A DNA stretch of 46,525 nt from Pelomonas sp. KK5 (GCF_001984095.1 NZ_LYVQ01000018.1:1-46525); one strand, 5' to 3'; shown: positions 16,855 to 25,819, counted from the first letter of the stretch. The notes: generated from the letters alone by a model not told the origin. Numbers and translations: made by a program.

Positions 16855-18918
16855 TTATGCGACGAGTCCTGCCTCCCGCAGGATGTTGATGATCGGCCTG
16901 AGGTCCTCGCCAAGTGCATATTCCTTGGCCCACTTCGACAACAAGGAGGCAAGGTCTCCCTGCCGGGCGCGTGCAATGCGGGCCTCTTCCATCACATGGT
17001 CGTAGTCAATTCGAGGCCCGTAGAGCCTGTAGGCGCCGTCATGGTAGAGCTCGCGCCGCATCGCCCTCGCCTTTTGCAGCCGACTTGCCGATGGCTCACC
17101 GGAGGTCCACCTCACAGGCAACTGCGGCCTGCGGATGAACTCGATCAACTTGTCGACAGCGGCCGACAGTTCTGGAAGCAATTCTTTGAGAAGAAGTAAG
17201 GCTCCAGGCGGGGGAGTCCGCATCGGGTCCTTCGCTCTGAGCTTCTCGCGAGTACTCGCTGCCCACTCGTCAAGGACGGTACGGTCCGCGTCGCTTGCGC
17301 CTGCTCCAAATTCATGGAGTGCAATCAAGATGAGGCAGTGTAGGCGAGTGTCGATCGTGCATCTCAGTTTGTGGGCAACCTGGCCGAGGCTGAGGCCACT
17401 GTGATGCCCAATGCCGACGCCATGTCGGAGGGAAAGCAGGCCGTCAAGTAGGTCTTCGCTTGGAGTCCATCCTGACCGATAGGACTTCAGCTTCAGTCGG
17501 CATCGCACCCGATCTTCTTCGGGTGAAGGGAGATCGATCGTGGGTACGAGTGCATCCGAGGGGCTGAGAGCGGGTGCGCTGAAAGCCCGACTGGCCGATG
17601 CCTCCCACTCAGCCCGGAGGGCGTCATCCAGCTCTTTGGCCTTCGCTCCCGACGCAGCAGCAGCGGCCACACGAAGGTCCTCTTGGCGTGGAAAGAACTC
17701 AGGATGATGGATCCAGCGCTTCCCTGGGAGGCCATCGATGACAAGCTTGGCCAGCTCTGAGCGGCTGATGCGACCAAACGCATCGCTCAGATCGACTTCT
17801 AGCGTCAGCAGATTGGCGCGTCTCACCCGCTCCAGACGCTCGCGATCAAAGCCGTTGGTAACCGTAGCCTCGATGCACAGAAGGCCGAGGCTGTGGCCAT
17901 CCGCGTCTACGGCGTCCGCGCAAACGTCCGGGATCACCTTCCCTAGACGATGTTCGAGACGGGTGGCGCTGAGCTCCAGTGACTGCTCCTTCACCAGGAT
18001 GGAGCTGGCCGTAGCACGGCTGCCGCCGCTTCCCGCGACCTCGTGGATCTCCATGGCAGGTACCCGCAGATGCCCCGAGGCTGCCAGGATCTGCTTCACG
18101 GTCAGGTGAAGCAGCGTCTCTCTGCGAAGCTCCGCGGGCACGGCCTCCAGGTCTTGTTCATTGATCCCATCTGGCCAGTCGAGCATCTCTTGCGCTTGCG
18201 CCATTGCAACGGATGCCGCCTCACGCTGCAACGCCAGATCATCCCAGTGACCATGCCAGCACAGTAGCTCCGGCAAGAGCTTCAGGCGAGAGCGAAGTTC
18301 ATCCGGCGAAAGTCCAGCCAAGCGTGGGTCGTCGATGTCGATAAAGATCGTCGCACGCCCGTCGGCTACCTCCCCCGAGAACGGCTGCGGTCGAATGTTT
18401 GTTCCGGTCAGCTGGACGACCACCTGCTTGCCGTCATCCAAAGTCACGACAGCGTTGGTGCGATCTTGGAACTGAAAGTTGGCAACCCTGCGACGCTGCG
18501 CTTGGATCTCAGCAGTTCCCTGGTATTCAGCACCGCTCAGCCCTTTCCAGGACATTGTTCGGGTCCGTGAAGGTAGATCGATCATGCCCTCCTCCACCAA
18601 CAGGCGCAGTGCTGCGGCTCTGGCGACCAGGACCAAGCAGGCATCTTTGACGACCCCGGTGCGATGCTTGAAGTGCGGCTTCTGAATGTAGGTGCCGGCA
18701 GCTTTGCCGGCGTTTGCCGCCTTCAAAGGATGGCCGCAGCTTCGGCACTCACATCCGCACTTGCTGCCATTTCGCTCAGGGCCCAGCTCCATGATGTACA
18801 CGGGCTGACCTGTCCCCACGTCGTGAGCCCACGTCATAACCAGACTGTCAAGCAGTTCCTGCGCGTCCTGCGGGGACCGCGGTGCCGACCCAATGACGGT
18901 GTGAGATTGAAGATCCAT
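16855..18918 (-). CDS. Large CoiA-like protein with zinc-finger N-terminus and nuclease-like core
   Basis: The protein has 687 residues from the ATG at 18918; a TTG two codons upstream is possible. Residues ~50-100 hold CGCECRSCGHPLKAAN, then HFKHRTG and DACL, a Cys/His cluster like that at the start of CoiA-family proteins. Around residue ~340-375 is GKVIPDVCADA, then LCIEATVTN and RLERVRRANLLTLEVDLSD. The Asp and E-x-T in these strands resemble a PD-(D/E)XK nuclease followed by the CoiA arginine helix. The C-terminal 250 residues are helical and unrecognised. Its 3' end lies against the truncated DUF4238 gene, and it is divergent from the PIN-like gene. A DNA-degrading defence or transfer-related function is inferred. 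Confidence 0.65.
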   Translation of the reverse strand: MDLQSHTVIGSAPRSPQDAQELLDSLVMTWAHDVGTGQPVYIMELGPERNGSKCGCECRSCGHPLKAANAGKAAGTYIQKPHFKHRTGVVKDACLVLVARAAALRLLVEEGMIDLPSRTRTMSWKGLSGAEYQGTAEIQAQRRRVANFQFQDRTNAVVTLDDGKQVVVQLTGTNIRPQPFSGEVADGRATIFIDIDDPRLAGLSPDELRSRLKLLPELLCWHGHWDDLALQREAASVAMAQAQEMLDWPDGINEQDLEAVPAELRRETLLHLTVKQILAASGHLRVPAMEIHEVAGSGGSRATASSILVKEQSLELSATRLEHRLGKVIPDVCADAVDADGHSLGLLCIEATVTNGFDRERLERVRRANLLTLEVDLSDAFGRISRSELAKLVIDGLPGKRWIHHPEFFPRQEDLRVAAAAASGAKAKELDDALRAEWEASASRAFSAPALSPSDALVPTIDLPSPEEDRVRCRLKLKSYRSGWTPSEDLLDGLLSLRHGVGIGHHSGLSLGQVAHKLRCTIDTRLHCLILIALHEFGAGASDADRTVLDEWAASTREKLRAKDPMRTPPPGALLLLKELLPELSAAVDKLIEFIRRPQLPVRWTSGEPSASRLQKARAMRRELYHDGAYRLYGPRIDYDHVMEEARIARARQGDLASLLSKWAKEYALGEDLRPIINILREAGLVA

Positions 18919-19026
18919 GATCAACAGACTATCTGATCATTGGCTCATGTGACGAGCTACCTGTTGGCCGGCTGCTGCGGGGGTGGGCTGAATTCCATAG
19001 CGCGTTCACCAACGGTATCCTGTTGC

Positions 19027-19875
19027 ATGCCCATCCAGACCGTCCTATTGGACAAGAACTTTCTCCATGGAAGAACGATTGCGGACATTCAGGCGCTGGC
19101 TGAGACGCATCGGCTGCTGATGCCGTGCGTGCTCTTTTATGAAATGGTCTCCGCCGACGAGCCGAAGCGTTCGAGGCTGCTCACCAAGTTCAGGCGTCTC
19201 GAGATTCCCGTCCATGCTCTTAAGCCTCTGAACGACCTGCTGAAACTTGAGATGATGCGACTGCAATGCTGCGGCCGCCCGTCTGACCATGTCGAATCAA
19301 TCGATGCCGAGGTTGTCCGGCAAGCGCTTGAGCCCGGCCCCCATTCACCTCGAGCGCTTGACCTTCTTGCCGAACAAGCCGACTACCTCCAAGCCGAAGT
19401 GTCGAGCTACCGCGCGATCATTGCGGAGGTACGCAAGATGTTCCCGCAATTGGCAGTGGGCAATGACGAAGGACGTCGTGCATTTCAGGAGACAGCAGAG
19501 AGCGTCGTTGCCGAAGCTGCGCGGATGAGAGTCTTCTACGAAAGCATGTCCAAAGTGCCATCGCCAGGCATGTTCCAAGCGCCTCCTGCTCATCTCGTTG
19601 ACGAAAATTGGGCCTGCTTTCGGCTGATGCAGGTGAAGCTCCTATTCGCCATCGAGCACGTCCACCGGATAGGAACAATCGATCAGCCGGCCGAGTTGAG
19701 CGTCAAGGCCTTTACCCGTCTCGAACATGATGTGCTTGATCAGCAGTATCTGATTCAGGGTGTGCTGGAAGGAGCGTTCGCGACGGAAGAGAAGAAGCTT
19801 CAGCGTTGGTTCCGATTGCTACGGCCCGATGGCGAGTTGCACTGCCGCCCGGCCTTTGAGGATGTGCAGCAATGA
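19027..19875 (+). CDS. PIN-like nuclease domain protein
   Basis: The protein has 282 residues from the first sensible ATG. The N-terminus has a PIN-fold look: strand TVLLDKNFL with Asp9, then LLMPCVLFYEMVS with Glu39, matching the first two acidic residues of a PIN active site. The remaining acidic residues are not obvious (candidates lie near residues 95-130). The second half is helical (AIEHVHRIGTI, RLEHDVLDQQYLI). PIN domains cut RNA in toxin-antitoxin systems. This one is longer than a VapC toxin (~130 residues) and ends in a four-base overlap with a HEPN-motif gene, so the two are translationally coupled. Confidence 0.6.
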   Translation: MPIQTVLLDKNFLHGRTIADIQALAETHRLLMPCVLFYEMVSADEPKRSRLLTKFRRLEIPVHALKPLNDLLKLEMMRLQCCGRPSDHVESIDAEVVRQALEPGPHSPRALDLLAEQADYLQAEVSSYRAIIAEVRKMFPQLAVGNDEGRRAFQETAESVVAEAARMRVFYESMSKVPSPGMFQAPPAHLVDENWACFRLMQVKLLFAIEHVHRIGTIDQPAELSVKAFTRLEHDVLDQQYLIQGVLEGAFATEEKKLQRWFRLLRPDGELHCRPAFEDVQQ

Positions 19876-20996
19876 GCGAGGAACGAGGCAAGTGGCTGGC
19901 AGCGCGGACAGCGCACTTACCAGGGGGACTCCGAGCATTCAACGGATTCGAGCCGACGGTCCACGTTTACCCCACCGCGCCGGGCCAGCCGCAGCTTTCG
20001 TTTGAAGCCGCTACCTATGGCTCGCTGTTCAAAGACCTTGGAGACCGCAATCTGCTGCCGATAGGCTTCGAGTTTCTGACGAGCTCGCTCGAGGCGAAGG
20101 GCTTGGTACCAACAAACTGGAGGAGCTATCACCCGTGGGGGCCAAGGAATATCTGGCCGTGTGAGGTGCAGATCGAAGAGTGGTCACAGATCGGCTGGGT
20201 CGCAAGTCAACAGGGCATGGCGGAACTGTGGGATCTGGCCCGCCGGATATCACATCAGCTTCGTGTCTGCGCCTGGCGGCTATACCAACTCTCAGATTCG
20301 TACCATGCCCAGCTTCGGGCAAAGGCAGGATCGAGGGATGAATTCGTGCCCGGCCAACGATTCGTGGATGGGTTCACTTGGCTTGGCTACCTTGCCACGC
20401 AGTCCTTCCTTGTCGACGCCTGCATCCTGAGGGACTACCTGGCGGAGTTCTTTGTTGCTAATGTCTGCCCGGAAGCTGAGCGTCCAAAAAGCCATATCGC
20501 GACGATGGCCGGCGCCAAGAAGCACGTGTTGAACAGAGTGATTTCGTCCGACCCGATCTTTGCTGAGCTGTCGTCGGCCACGAACAAGGATGGCGGCTGG
20601 TTGTTCCTGCTAGGCGCATATCGCGACCTGTGCGTCCACTGTGTTCCCCTGGCGAGATCCGAGTCGAGGCTGTACGCGACTTGCAGCGTGCTTCCAATCG
20701 AGGGCGGTGGGCCGCAGCCAGGCATTTCGCTGCCGCTGCCCCGCGACCCATCGTCGATTGCGGCAGAGCGAGCATCGTCCAAGCGTGGCGATCGACTGGC
20801 CGACGAACTGCGTCTGATGACCAGCGCCTCGCGCGGCGAGGTAAGCAGCACCGATGCCCTTATCTATTGCTACACGGCCTTGGACCAGTTGACGCGCCTT
20901 GCTACGAGGCTGCGAAGGCATTCCCCTGTCGAACCTCAGATTCCCACGATCACTGCCGCGGACATCATCGGCGAAGTCAAGACGAGCCGCGTGTAG
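19872..20996 (+). CDS. Hypothetical protein with HEPN-type RDxxxH motif, coupled to the PIN-like gene
   Basis: The 374-residue protein starts inside the stop of the PIN-like gene (ATGA), so they form one operon. It is helical with no membrane segment. Residues 251-256 are R-D-L-C-V-H in the context FLLGAYRDLCVHCVPL, fitting the HEPN motif R(N/D/H)-X3-H at the end of a long helix. I know of no characterised homologue. PIN-HEPN pairs could be two RNases, or a toxin and an inactive partner. The motif alone does not prove RNase activity. Confidence 0.65.
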   Translation: MSEERGKWLAARTAHLPGGLRAFNGFEPTVHVYPTAPGQPQLSFEAATYGSLFKDLGDRNLLPIGFEFLTSSLEAKGLVPTNWRSYHPWGPRNIWPCEVQIEEWSQIGWVASQQGMAELWDLARRISHQLRVCAWRLYQLSDSYHAQLRAKAGSRDEFVPGQRFVDGFTWLGYLATQSFLVDACILRDYLAEFFVANVCPEAERPKSHIATMAGAKKHVLNRVISSDPIFAELSSATNKDGGWLFLLGAYRDLCVHCVPLARSESRLYATCSVLPIEGGGPQPGISLPLPRDPSSIAAERASSKRGDRLADELRLMTSASRGEVSSTDALIYCYTALDQLTRLATRLRRHSPVEPQIPTITAADIIGEVKTSRV

Positions 20997-21335
20997 CACC
21001 CTGGGCTGATCGGCGAGAGCCCCTCCGAGTTGAAGCGGGCAGAAACCAGCTCGCAGAGACTTCTTCCATAGAGCCGTGGCCCGCGAAGGCGGGCCTCCTC
21101 AAGGACTGCGCAAGCATCTGAAGGACCTTGACCAGACCAAGCTGCCGGTGTTTCCCTAGCTCTCGAACTTCGACAGCGTGTTGTACCCGCTGGCCTGAGC
21201 CTCCTCAGCGACGCACGGCGGGCTTAGAGAAACCGCCGAACCCAGGCGCGAGCGGTTGCAACTATCCTTCTTGTTCGGTCACAACACGTGGCCTGGCGAC
21301 GGCAGCGACGACGCTGCGCAACCGGAGGGCTCACT
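20997..21335. other. Gene-free stretch, possibly a decayed gene relic
   Basis: No intact gene is visible. One frame around 21107-21200 reads LRKHLKDLDQTKLPVFP, a stop, then LSNFDSVLYPLA and another stop, which looks protein-like and could be a relic, but I cannot name it. The 3' end must carry the promoter for the SIR2-like gene. Confidence 0.3.
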
Positions 21336-22340
21336 GTGTCACACCTGCTGCTGCTTGGAGCTGGCTTCAGCCGAAACTGGGGAGGCTGGCTGGCCAACGA
21401 GGCCTTCGAGTACCTGCTCGGCTGTCCCGAGATCATCGGCAACGCGCAGGCGCGGCAGATGCTCTGGAAACATCAGGGCCAGGGCGGATTCGAAGCCGCC
21501 TTGGCGGAAGTGCAACGGGAATACGTCCTTCACGCGCACGAACTTCTGCCTGCGCTGCAGGCCCTGCAGGGCGCCGTAAAGTCGATGTTCCGAGACATGA
21601 ATCGCGGGTTCAACGGGCTCGACATGTTGAACTTTTCGGACAACGGCGAGGCCTCGGTCAGCCGCTTCCTGACGCGGTTTGATGCCATCTTCACGCTGAA
21701 CCAGGACCTGCTGCTCGAGCTGAAGTACATGCAGCCCGAGAACGCGTTCCTGCTGTTGCAGAGCCAACGCCGTTGGGCTGGCTGCGAATTGCCGGGTATG
21801 ACCAGGGCCATTCCGACCGACTCGCGAATCTCTGGCTCGTGGGCCGAGTCGATGTGGTACCAACTGCCCCAGGATCAGTTCAAGCTGGATCCGCAGTTCC
21901 AGCCGGTCTACAAGCTCCATGGATCGTCGAACTGGATGCACAGCCACGGCCAGGACCTGATGATCATCGGCGGCGCCAAGCTGGCCGAGATCGACCGGAC
22001 ACCGATACTGAGCTGGTACCTGACCCGGTTCGAGGAGGAGATTAGCAAGCCCGGCGCGAAGCTGATGGTGATTGGCTACGGGTTTCGTGATCAGCATGTC
22101 AACGATGCGATCACCAGGGCCGTCGCCAAAGGGTTGAAGGTCTTCGTAATCGCGCCGGAAGGTGCGGACCTGGCCAGACAGAACAACCCCACACGCAGGC
22201 CAGGTCAGATCATGGCGCCGACAGCCGACGAAGCGATGTTCGAGCAGGCGCTGATCGGCGCGTCGCGGCGCTCATTGCGAGAGATCTTCGGCACCGACCG
22301 GGCGGAGTTCGACAAAGTCATGAGGTTCTTCGCCGGTTAA
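21336..22340 (+). CDS. SIR2-like domain protein (predicted NADase effector)
   Basis: The protein has 334 residues starting at GTG, with GGAGGG seven bases upstream. The motifs are those of SIR2-like defence NADases: LLLLGAGFS at residues ~4-12 (NAD-binding loop), FTLNQDLLLE at ~119-128 (the TxNxD-type loop), KLHGSSNW at ~193-200 with His195 as the likely catalytic base, and VIGYGFRDQHVN at ~245-256 (the late G-x-[SG]-x2-D motif). The length fits a SIR2 domain with little else, so it may act alone or with a partner lost in rearrangements. Known relatives deplete NAD+ on phage infection. No partner NTPase or Argonaute lies directly beside it. Confidence 0.8.
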   Translation: MSHLLLLGAGFSRNWGGWLANEAFEYLLGCPEIIGNAQARQMLWKHQGQGGFEAALAEVQREYVLHAHELLPALQALQGAVKSMFRDMNRGFNGLDMLNFSDNGEASVSRFLTRFDAIFTLNQDLLLELKYMQPENAFLLLQSQRRWAGCELPGMTRAIPTDSRISGSWAESMWYQLPQDQFKLDPQFQPVYKLHGSSNWMHSHGQDLMIIGGAKLAEIDRTPILSWYLTRFEEEISKPGAKLMVIGYGFRDQHVNDAITRAVAKGLKVFVIAPEGADLARQNNPTRRPGQIMAPTADEAMFEQALIGASRRSLREIFGTDRAEFDKVMRFFAG

Positions 22341-22399
22341 AAGCTCGGGGCCAATGGCTCGCTTCCTCGCATGTCCAGCGGCGGGTGGTCAATTCGGCG

Positions 22400-23473
22400 T
22401 CATTGGAAGCAACCAAGCAGCCGAGGCGCGCACCTCGTGGTGAGGCTCCGCTGCGCTTCTAGCAGCCGCCTCAGATCGGCGGATACCTCGGGGCAAGAAT
22501 ACTCGCCAAACAAGTCGACAACAGCAGCCGACGCTTCTGACTGCCTCGGCAAAAGGATCAGCTCACCCTGTGCCACGTGTGTGGGTAATCGCAGGGCGTA
22601 ACAAGCTCCGGTCATGACCGCGACGTCACGGCAGCTCCAGAAGGAGTCTTTCCAGTTGACGTGTACTACCCAAAAGTTGCTGAGAAGCCAGGTCCAGGCC
22701 GCCTCATTCAACCATCGCACGTACAGCCGGCCGCTCAGCGGCACCGGCCGTTCCAGGTGCCGCGCGATCATCTGAGCAGCTGCCAAATGATGCGAGCCTC
22801 CACTGTTGCACACAGTCAGCCGAGGATCCCACGCGGACAACTTCAAATGATCGGCACCTGGCGAGTGGATGAGTCGGATTTCTCGATGAGTTAGCAGCGC
22901 CTGTAGACCAGCTTCGTTAACCGGTGAATTCTTCTGCTTGTTGAAGTGTTGTCCGAAAGCGTCCACGCTTTCGAAGTGCTTGTCCGATGACTTGCTGTTC
23001 GCAATGCACTCGATGTCCGTCAGGTCGAACTGGAAATCGTCAATGCTCCGCTCTAGGACAAAAGGCCCGAAAGGGTTCTCGAAATTGCTCGCTCTCGGCG
23101 ACGAGCTCGGCGTTGCCACCATCCCATCGAAATGACGGTGCCGATGCGCGTTGTCGATGTGCTCCCAAAGCACCTGCGAATTGCCAAACACGCCGGGTCG
23201 CCGCGCGAGAAGCGGTTCTACAGCGTTCATTCTCGCGTTTCGGACAGACTCGGCCAGCTGGCGCCACGCTGTCGCAACGGCGAGGCGCTGCGGACTCGGT
23301 AGCTTAGTCGTGCGGCGCCACCACGAATCCGGCGTAGGCAATAAGACTGCTGCAGGCACGTCCTCAAGATTGTCGGTTTTCGGCAATAACGCCTGTCCAA
23401 TGAGCCGCGCGATGGGCCAGCTGGCTACAGCGTCGCGAGGGAATTGGCTGGACTCAAACGCACTTTCGCTCAC
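22400..23473 (-). CDS. Hypothetical protein with an SGGSHHLAAA motif
   Basis: The 357-residue protein starts at GTG, with a strong GGAGGT upstream. It has no membrane segment or signal peptide. The segment LTVCNSGGSHHLAAAQMIARHL (residues ~212-233, by eye) resembles the 'G-G-x-H-x-x-A-A' turn of ParB/sulfiredoxin-type domains, and upstream REIRLIHSPG is beta-like. I believe similar hypothetical proteins occur in integrative elements but cannot name one. It converges on the SIR2-like gene and is not clearly part of an operon. The ParB-like idea is only a motif resemblance. Confidence 0.6.
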   Translation of the reverse strand: MSESAFESSQFPRDAVASWPIARLIGQALLPKTDNLEDVPAAVLLPTPDSWWRRTTKLPSPQRLAVATAWRQLAESVRNARMNAVEPLLARRPGVFGNSQVLWEHIDNAHRHRHFDGMVATPSSSPRASNFENPFGPFVLERSIDDFQFDLTDIECIANSKSSDKHFESVDAFGQHFNKQKNSPVNEAGLQALLTHREIRLIHSPGADHLKLSAWDPRLTVCNSGGSHHLAAAQMIARHLERPVPLSGRLYVRWLNEAAWTWLLSNFWVVHVNWKDSFWSCRDVAVMTGACYALRLPTHVAQGELILLPRQSEASAAVVDLFGEYSCPEVSADLRRLLEAQRSLTTRCAPRLLGCFQ

Positions 23474-23861
23474 TCAACACCTCCAATGACTTCGGCACAT
23501 TCTGCATGTACTGCTCAGAGGGGGTGGAGAGACGCACTTCGAGCCTTTAGAACTGCATCCTGGCAAGCAACGCGCCGCAAAGGTGCTGCTGCCCCTCGTC
23601 CGGGCCGCGGTCGCCTTTGGTCAATCTCCGCGTGGCGACTGCTGCGTTACGAGCCGCTGGCGCCCGACCGAAGGCCGGCATGTAGATCGGAGCTGCCAGC
23701 GCCCACAATCTACCGCAGGTCAGTGCCGCACGCCCTGCTTGCAGCTTCTTGAAGTTTTCATCCGACCAAGCGAGGCTGTTCGAAAAGATATCTTTGCGAG
23801 CGACAGCGTTCGGCGAGCCAGAATGCCTGTCGATGCCCACCGCAGACAGGCGAGGTTAAAC
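23474..23861. other. Gene-free stretch upstream of the zinc-ribbon gene
   Basis: About 390 bases in which I see no credible gene, RNA or repeat. Both flanking genes point away from it, so it holds their divergent promoters. Confidence 0.4.
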
Positions 23862-24095
23862 ATGCGAGTTCACGATGTCAGGCCCGAATCCTTTGTCTTT
23901 CAGCTGCGTTGCGACCGCTGCGGGACGGAGGCCCAGTACAACGTTGACGACGGATTTAACAACTTCCTCCAGATCGGATTTGATGCAACTTGGGGATCTC
24001 AGCTCGGCGATGGCAACCGAGTCGATATTGACCTTTGTCACGGCTGTTTGAAGGAAACGCTTGGCGCCTGGCTCAGGCTATCCGCGTCCAGATAG
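23862..24095 (+). CDS. Small zinc-ribbon protein
   Basis: The 77-residue product is preceded by GAGG at good spacing. Two CxxC knuckles (C17-x2-C20 in LRCDRCG and C59-x2-C62 in DLCHGC) flank ~40 residues, including NNFLQIGFDATWGSQLGDG, as in a zinc ribbon. It has no other domain. Such small metal-binding proteins are common in mobile elements and may bind nucleic acid or protein. The frame is open further upstream, but that part is not protein-like. Confidence 0.6.
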   Translation: MRVHDVRPESFVFQLRCDRCGTEAQYNVDDGFNNFLQIGFDATWGSQLGDGNRVDIDLCHGCLKETLGAWLRLSASR

Positions 24096-24206
24096 AACTG
24101 GCAGGAGTCAACACGGGACTAGAGGACCGCGAGCCGAACGCGGCCGGCTCTGTTGAAAACTTGATCGATGGCCTTGCCGGACACCCAAATGGCAGGCTAC
24201 CCCCGT

Positions 24207-24464
24207 TTAGGTCCGTGGTGGTTTACGTCGGGCACGCGCGCGAGCCAGCTCTGACTTCAGATGCCGGCAAGGCCACGTCAGCATCGCCCGATAGAGAGCC
24301 AGGCCTTCGCGGAAGCCGCAGACAACGCCTTCCAGGAAGGCTGAGCGACCAGATCGCCATGCGAGGCGAATACTGTCCCAGGTGAACGGCGCCTTGTCTA
24401 AGCGAATGACCTCGTTGAATCCAGCTAGGAAGGCGGCATGCAATGCCCGCAATGAAGGCTTCAT
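24207..24464 (-). CDS. Small hypothetical protein
   Basis: An 85-residue basic protein with two amphipathic helical stretches (AFLAGFNEVIRLDKAPFTWDSIRLAW and FLEGVVCGFREGLALYRAM, read in parts) and an Arg/Lys tail. The regular hydrophobic pattern argues for a real gene, but the ribosome site is weak and I do not know the family. Confidence 0.4.
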   Translation of the reverse strand: MKPSLRALHAAFLAGFNEVIRLDKAPFTWDSIRLAWRSGRSAFLEGVVCGFREGLALYRAMLTWPCRHLKSELARARARRKPPRT

Positions 24465-24508
24465 AGCATTTGCTCGCTCTTGAACATGTTCGAATGCGGT
24501 GGCCGTCG

Positions 24509-24952
24509 CTACTCGTCATCGGCTGCCCAAACGATGCGAACAGTACGTTCTTTGCCCAGGGGCGTCCGATGAAAGCTCCAAAGAAAGGTGCCGGATTCCG
24601 TCTCGATCCTCCAGCATAGGTCATCCCCAAGAGGCTCGGAACACTCGGTCACGGCAATGCATCGCGAAAGAATCAGTCGATTGCTGCCGGTCACATGCTC
24701 GGGCAACAACACGTAGAGCCGACGATGTCGCCACTGCCCAAGCCCAGCTACGCTGATTGCATCGGCGAGCAGGCCAAATGCGAGGCGCCGGCCTGACTGC
24801 CAGCTCGATACGCTCGGTTCCCTGGCTGCGGCTTGCAGAAGCCAGATCGGCATTGGTCCAAGCAGTTCCGCTGCGTTGTAGAAGGTAAAGCCGGGCTCAG
24901 AACTCAAGCCATCTGGCCAGGAGCGGGACCAACTCTCGTGCGCTCGGAACAT
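24509..24952 (-). CDS. Small hypothetical protein upstream of the XRE gene
   Basis: 147 residues from the ATG at 24952, which is preceded by GGAGAG and AAGGA. The sequence looks protein-like (PIWLLQAAAREPSVSSW, RRLYVLLPEHV, CWRIETESGTFLWSFHRTPLG in pieces), with strands toward the C-terminus. No motif is recognised. It is divergent from the XRE-type regulator, whose operator-like repeats could also control it. Confidence 0.45.
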   Translation of the reverse strand: MFRAHESWSRSWPDGLSSEPGFTFYNAAELLGPMPIWLLQAAAREPSVSSWQSGRRLAFGLLADAISVAGLGQWRHRRLYVLLPEHVTGSNRLILSRCIAVTECSEPLGDDLCWRIETESGTFLWSFHRTPLGKERTVRIVWAADDE

Positions 24953-25038
24953 TCCTTGGCTCTCCCCGTACGCCAAGCGGCCGGCAGACTGGCATCTCCG
25001 CGCCGGTGGCAATGTGTAAGATCATCCGTGGTCTGATA

Positions 25039-25065
25039 GGCATCATATGCCGATCATTCCGGCAT
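25039..25065. promoter_or_regulatory. GGCAT/ATGCC inverted half-sites at the XRE gene start, probable operator
   Basis: Three half-sites, GGCAT (25039-25043), ATGCC (25047-25051) and GGCAT (25061-25065), alternate in orientation, giving two overlapping inverted repeats that reach the start codon at 25064. This is a typical layout for an autoregulating XRE repressor. Confidence 0.4.
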
Positions 25066-25309
25066 GCCAACGCCATCGCCCAGGCATGCGCAGGATCCGA
25101 TCTTGGTAGCCCTGGGCAATGCAATTCGTGAGACCCGATTGGAACTGCGGGTATCGCAGGAAGAACTGGCGCACCGAAGCCAGATCGATCGGGCTTACAT
25201 GAGCAGCATTGAGCGCGGTGGCCAAAACCCGGGGATCATTTCCCTTGCGCGCATTGCGCAGGCGCTGGGCATTTCGCTGAGCGATTTGATGGCACGGGCA
25301 CAACTCTAG
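25064..25309 (+). CDS. XRE-family helix-turn-helix regulator
   Basis: The 81-residue protein is almost only an HTH_XRE domain: LGNAIRETRLELRVSQEELAHRS, IDRAYMSSIERG (recognition helix) and then LARIAQALGISLSDLM, with all five helices present. This size is typical of repressors of restriction-modification and mobile-element genes. It lies ~510 bases before the eight-gene operon on the same strand and is the closest candidate regulator for it. A set of GGCAT half-sites overlaps its own start, so it probably represses itself. Confidence 0.85.
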   Translation: MPTPSPRHAQDPILVALGNAIRETRLELRVSQEELAHRSQIDRAYMSSIERGGQNPGIISLARIAQALGISLSDLMARAQL

Positions 25310-25819
25310 TGACACATTTCGCCCTGTCGTTGGGCGTCAATCATCCGCTAGCCGCTGGGTTCGCTTCAGGACAGCCAATGATCTAGTTGATCGGCTCCCC
25401 GGGTCGGCAGTGCTAGTTCGCGCTGCGCCGGATCGCTCATGTAGCCAGCGGCTCGGGGCGTCATCACTGTTGCGGAGGCGGGTCGGGCTCCTTCGATGCA
25501 TGCTCCGTGCGTTCGAGAGAGGGAGGCCGAATTGGGCTGCCTGGTCATCGCGTTCGCCTGCGCGCTGTTTTCCAGCGGGGCAGTCTTGGCGTTTGACCTA
25601 TGAGCCACTGGGCGACAAAGCTGAGCGGTACTTCAGCATCGTGCCAGTCGGCCAAATTGCCGATAGGTCTAACACGGTTTACTCGCGTCCACCTTGCAAA
25701 GCTTCTCAAGGCGACCTAGCTATAGCGGTCACGAGGTTGTGCGTTCGGGTGCTGCGCGACTGTCGGTGCTACCGAACTGAAGTCATACAAAAGGCAGCAA
25801 ATTCCACGGGGAGTTGCTC
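25310..25819. other. Gene-free stretch upstream of the protease/STAND operon
   Basis: About 510 bases with no credible gene. It must hold the operon promoter, but no strong -35/-10 pair is obvious to me. One frame gives LTYEPLGDKAERYFSIVP, which looks mildly protein-like and may be a relic. Confidence 0.4.

Noticed and set aside
21128-21682. Open frame upstream of and overlapping the SIR2-like gene
   Set aside because: Composition is Arg/Ala-rich, it overlaps the SIR2 gene in another frame, and it has no family resemblance.
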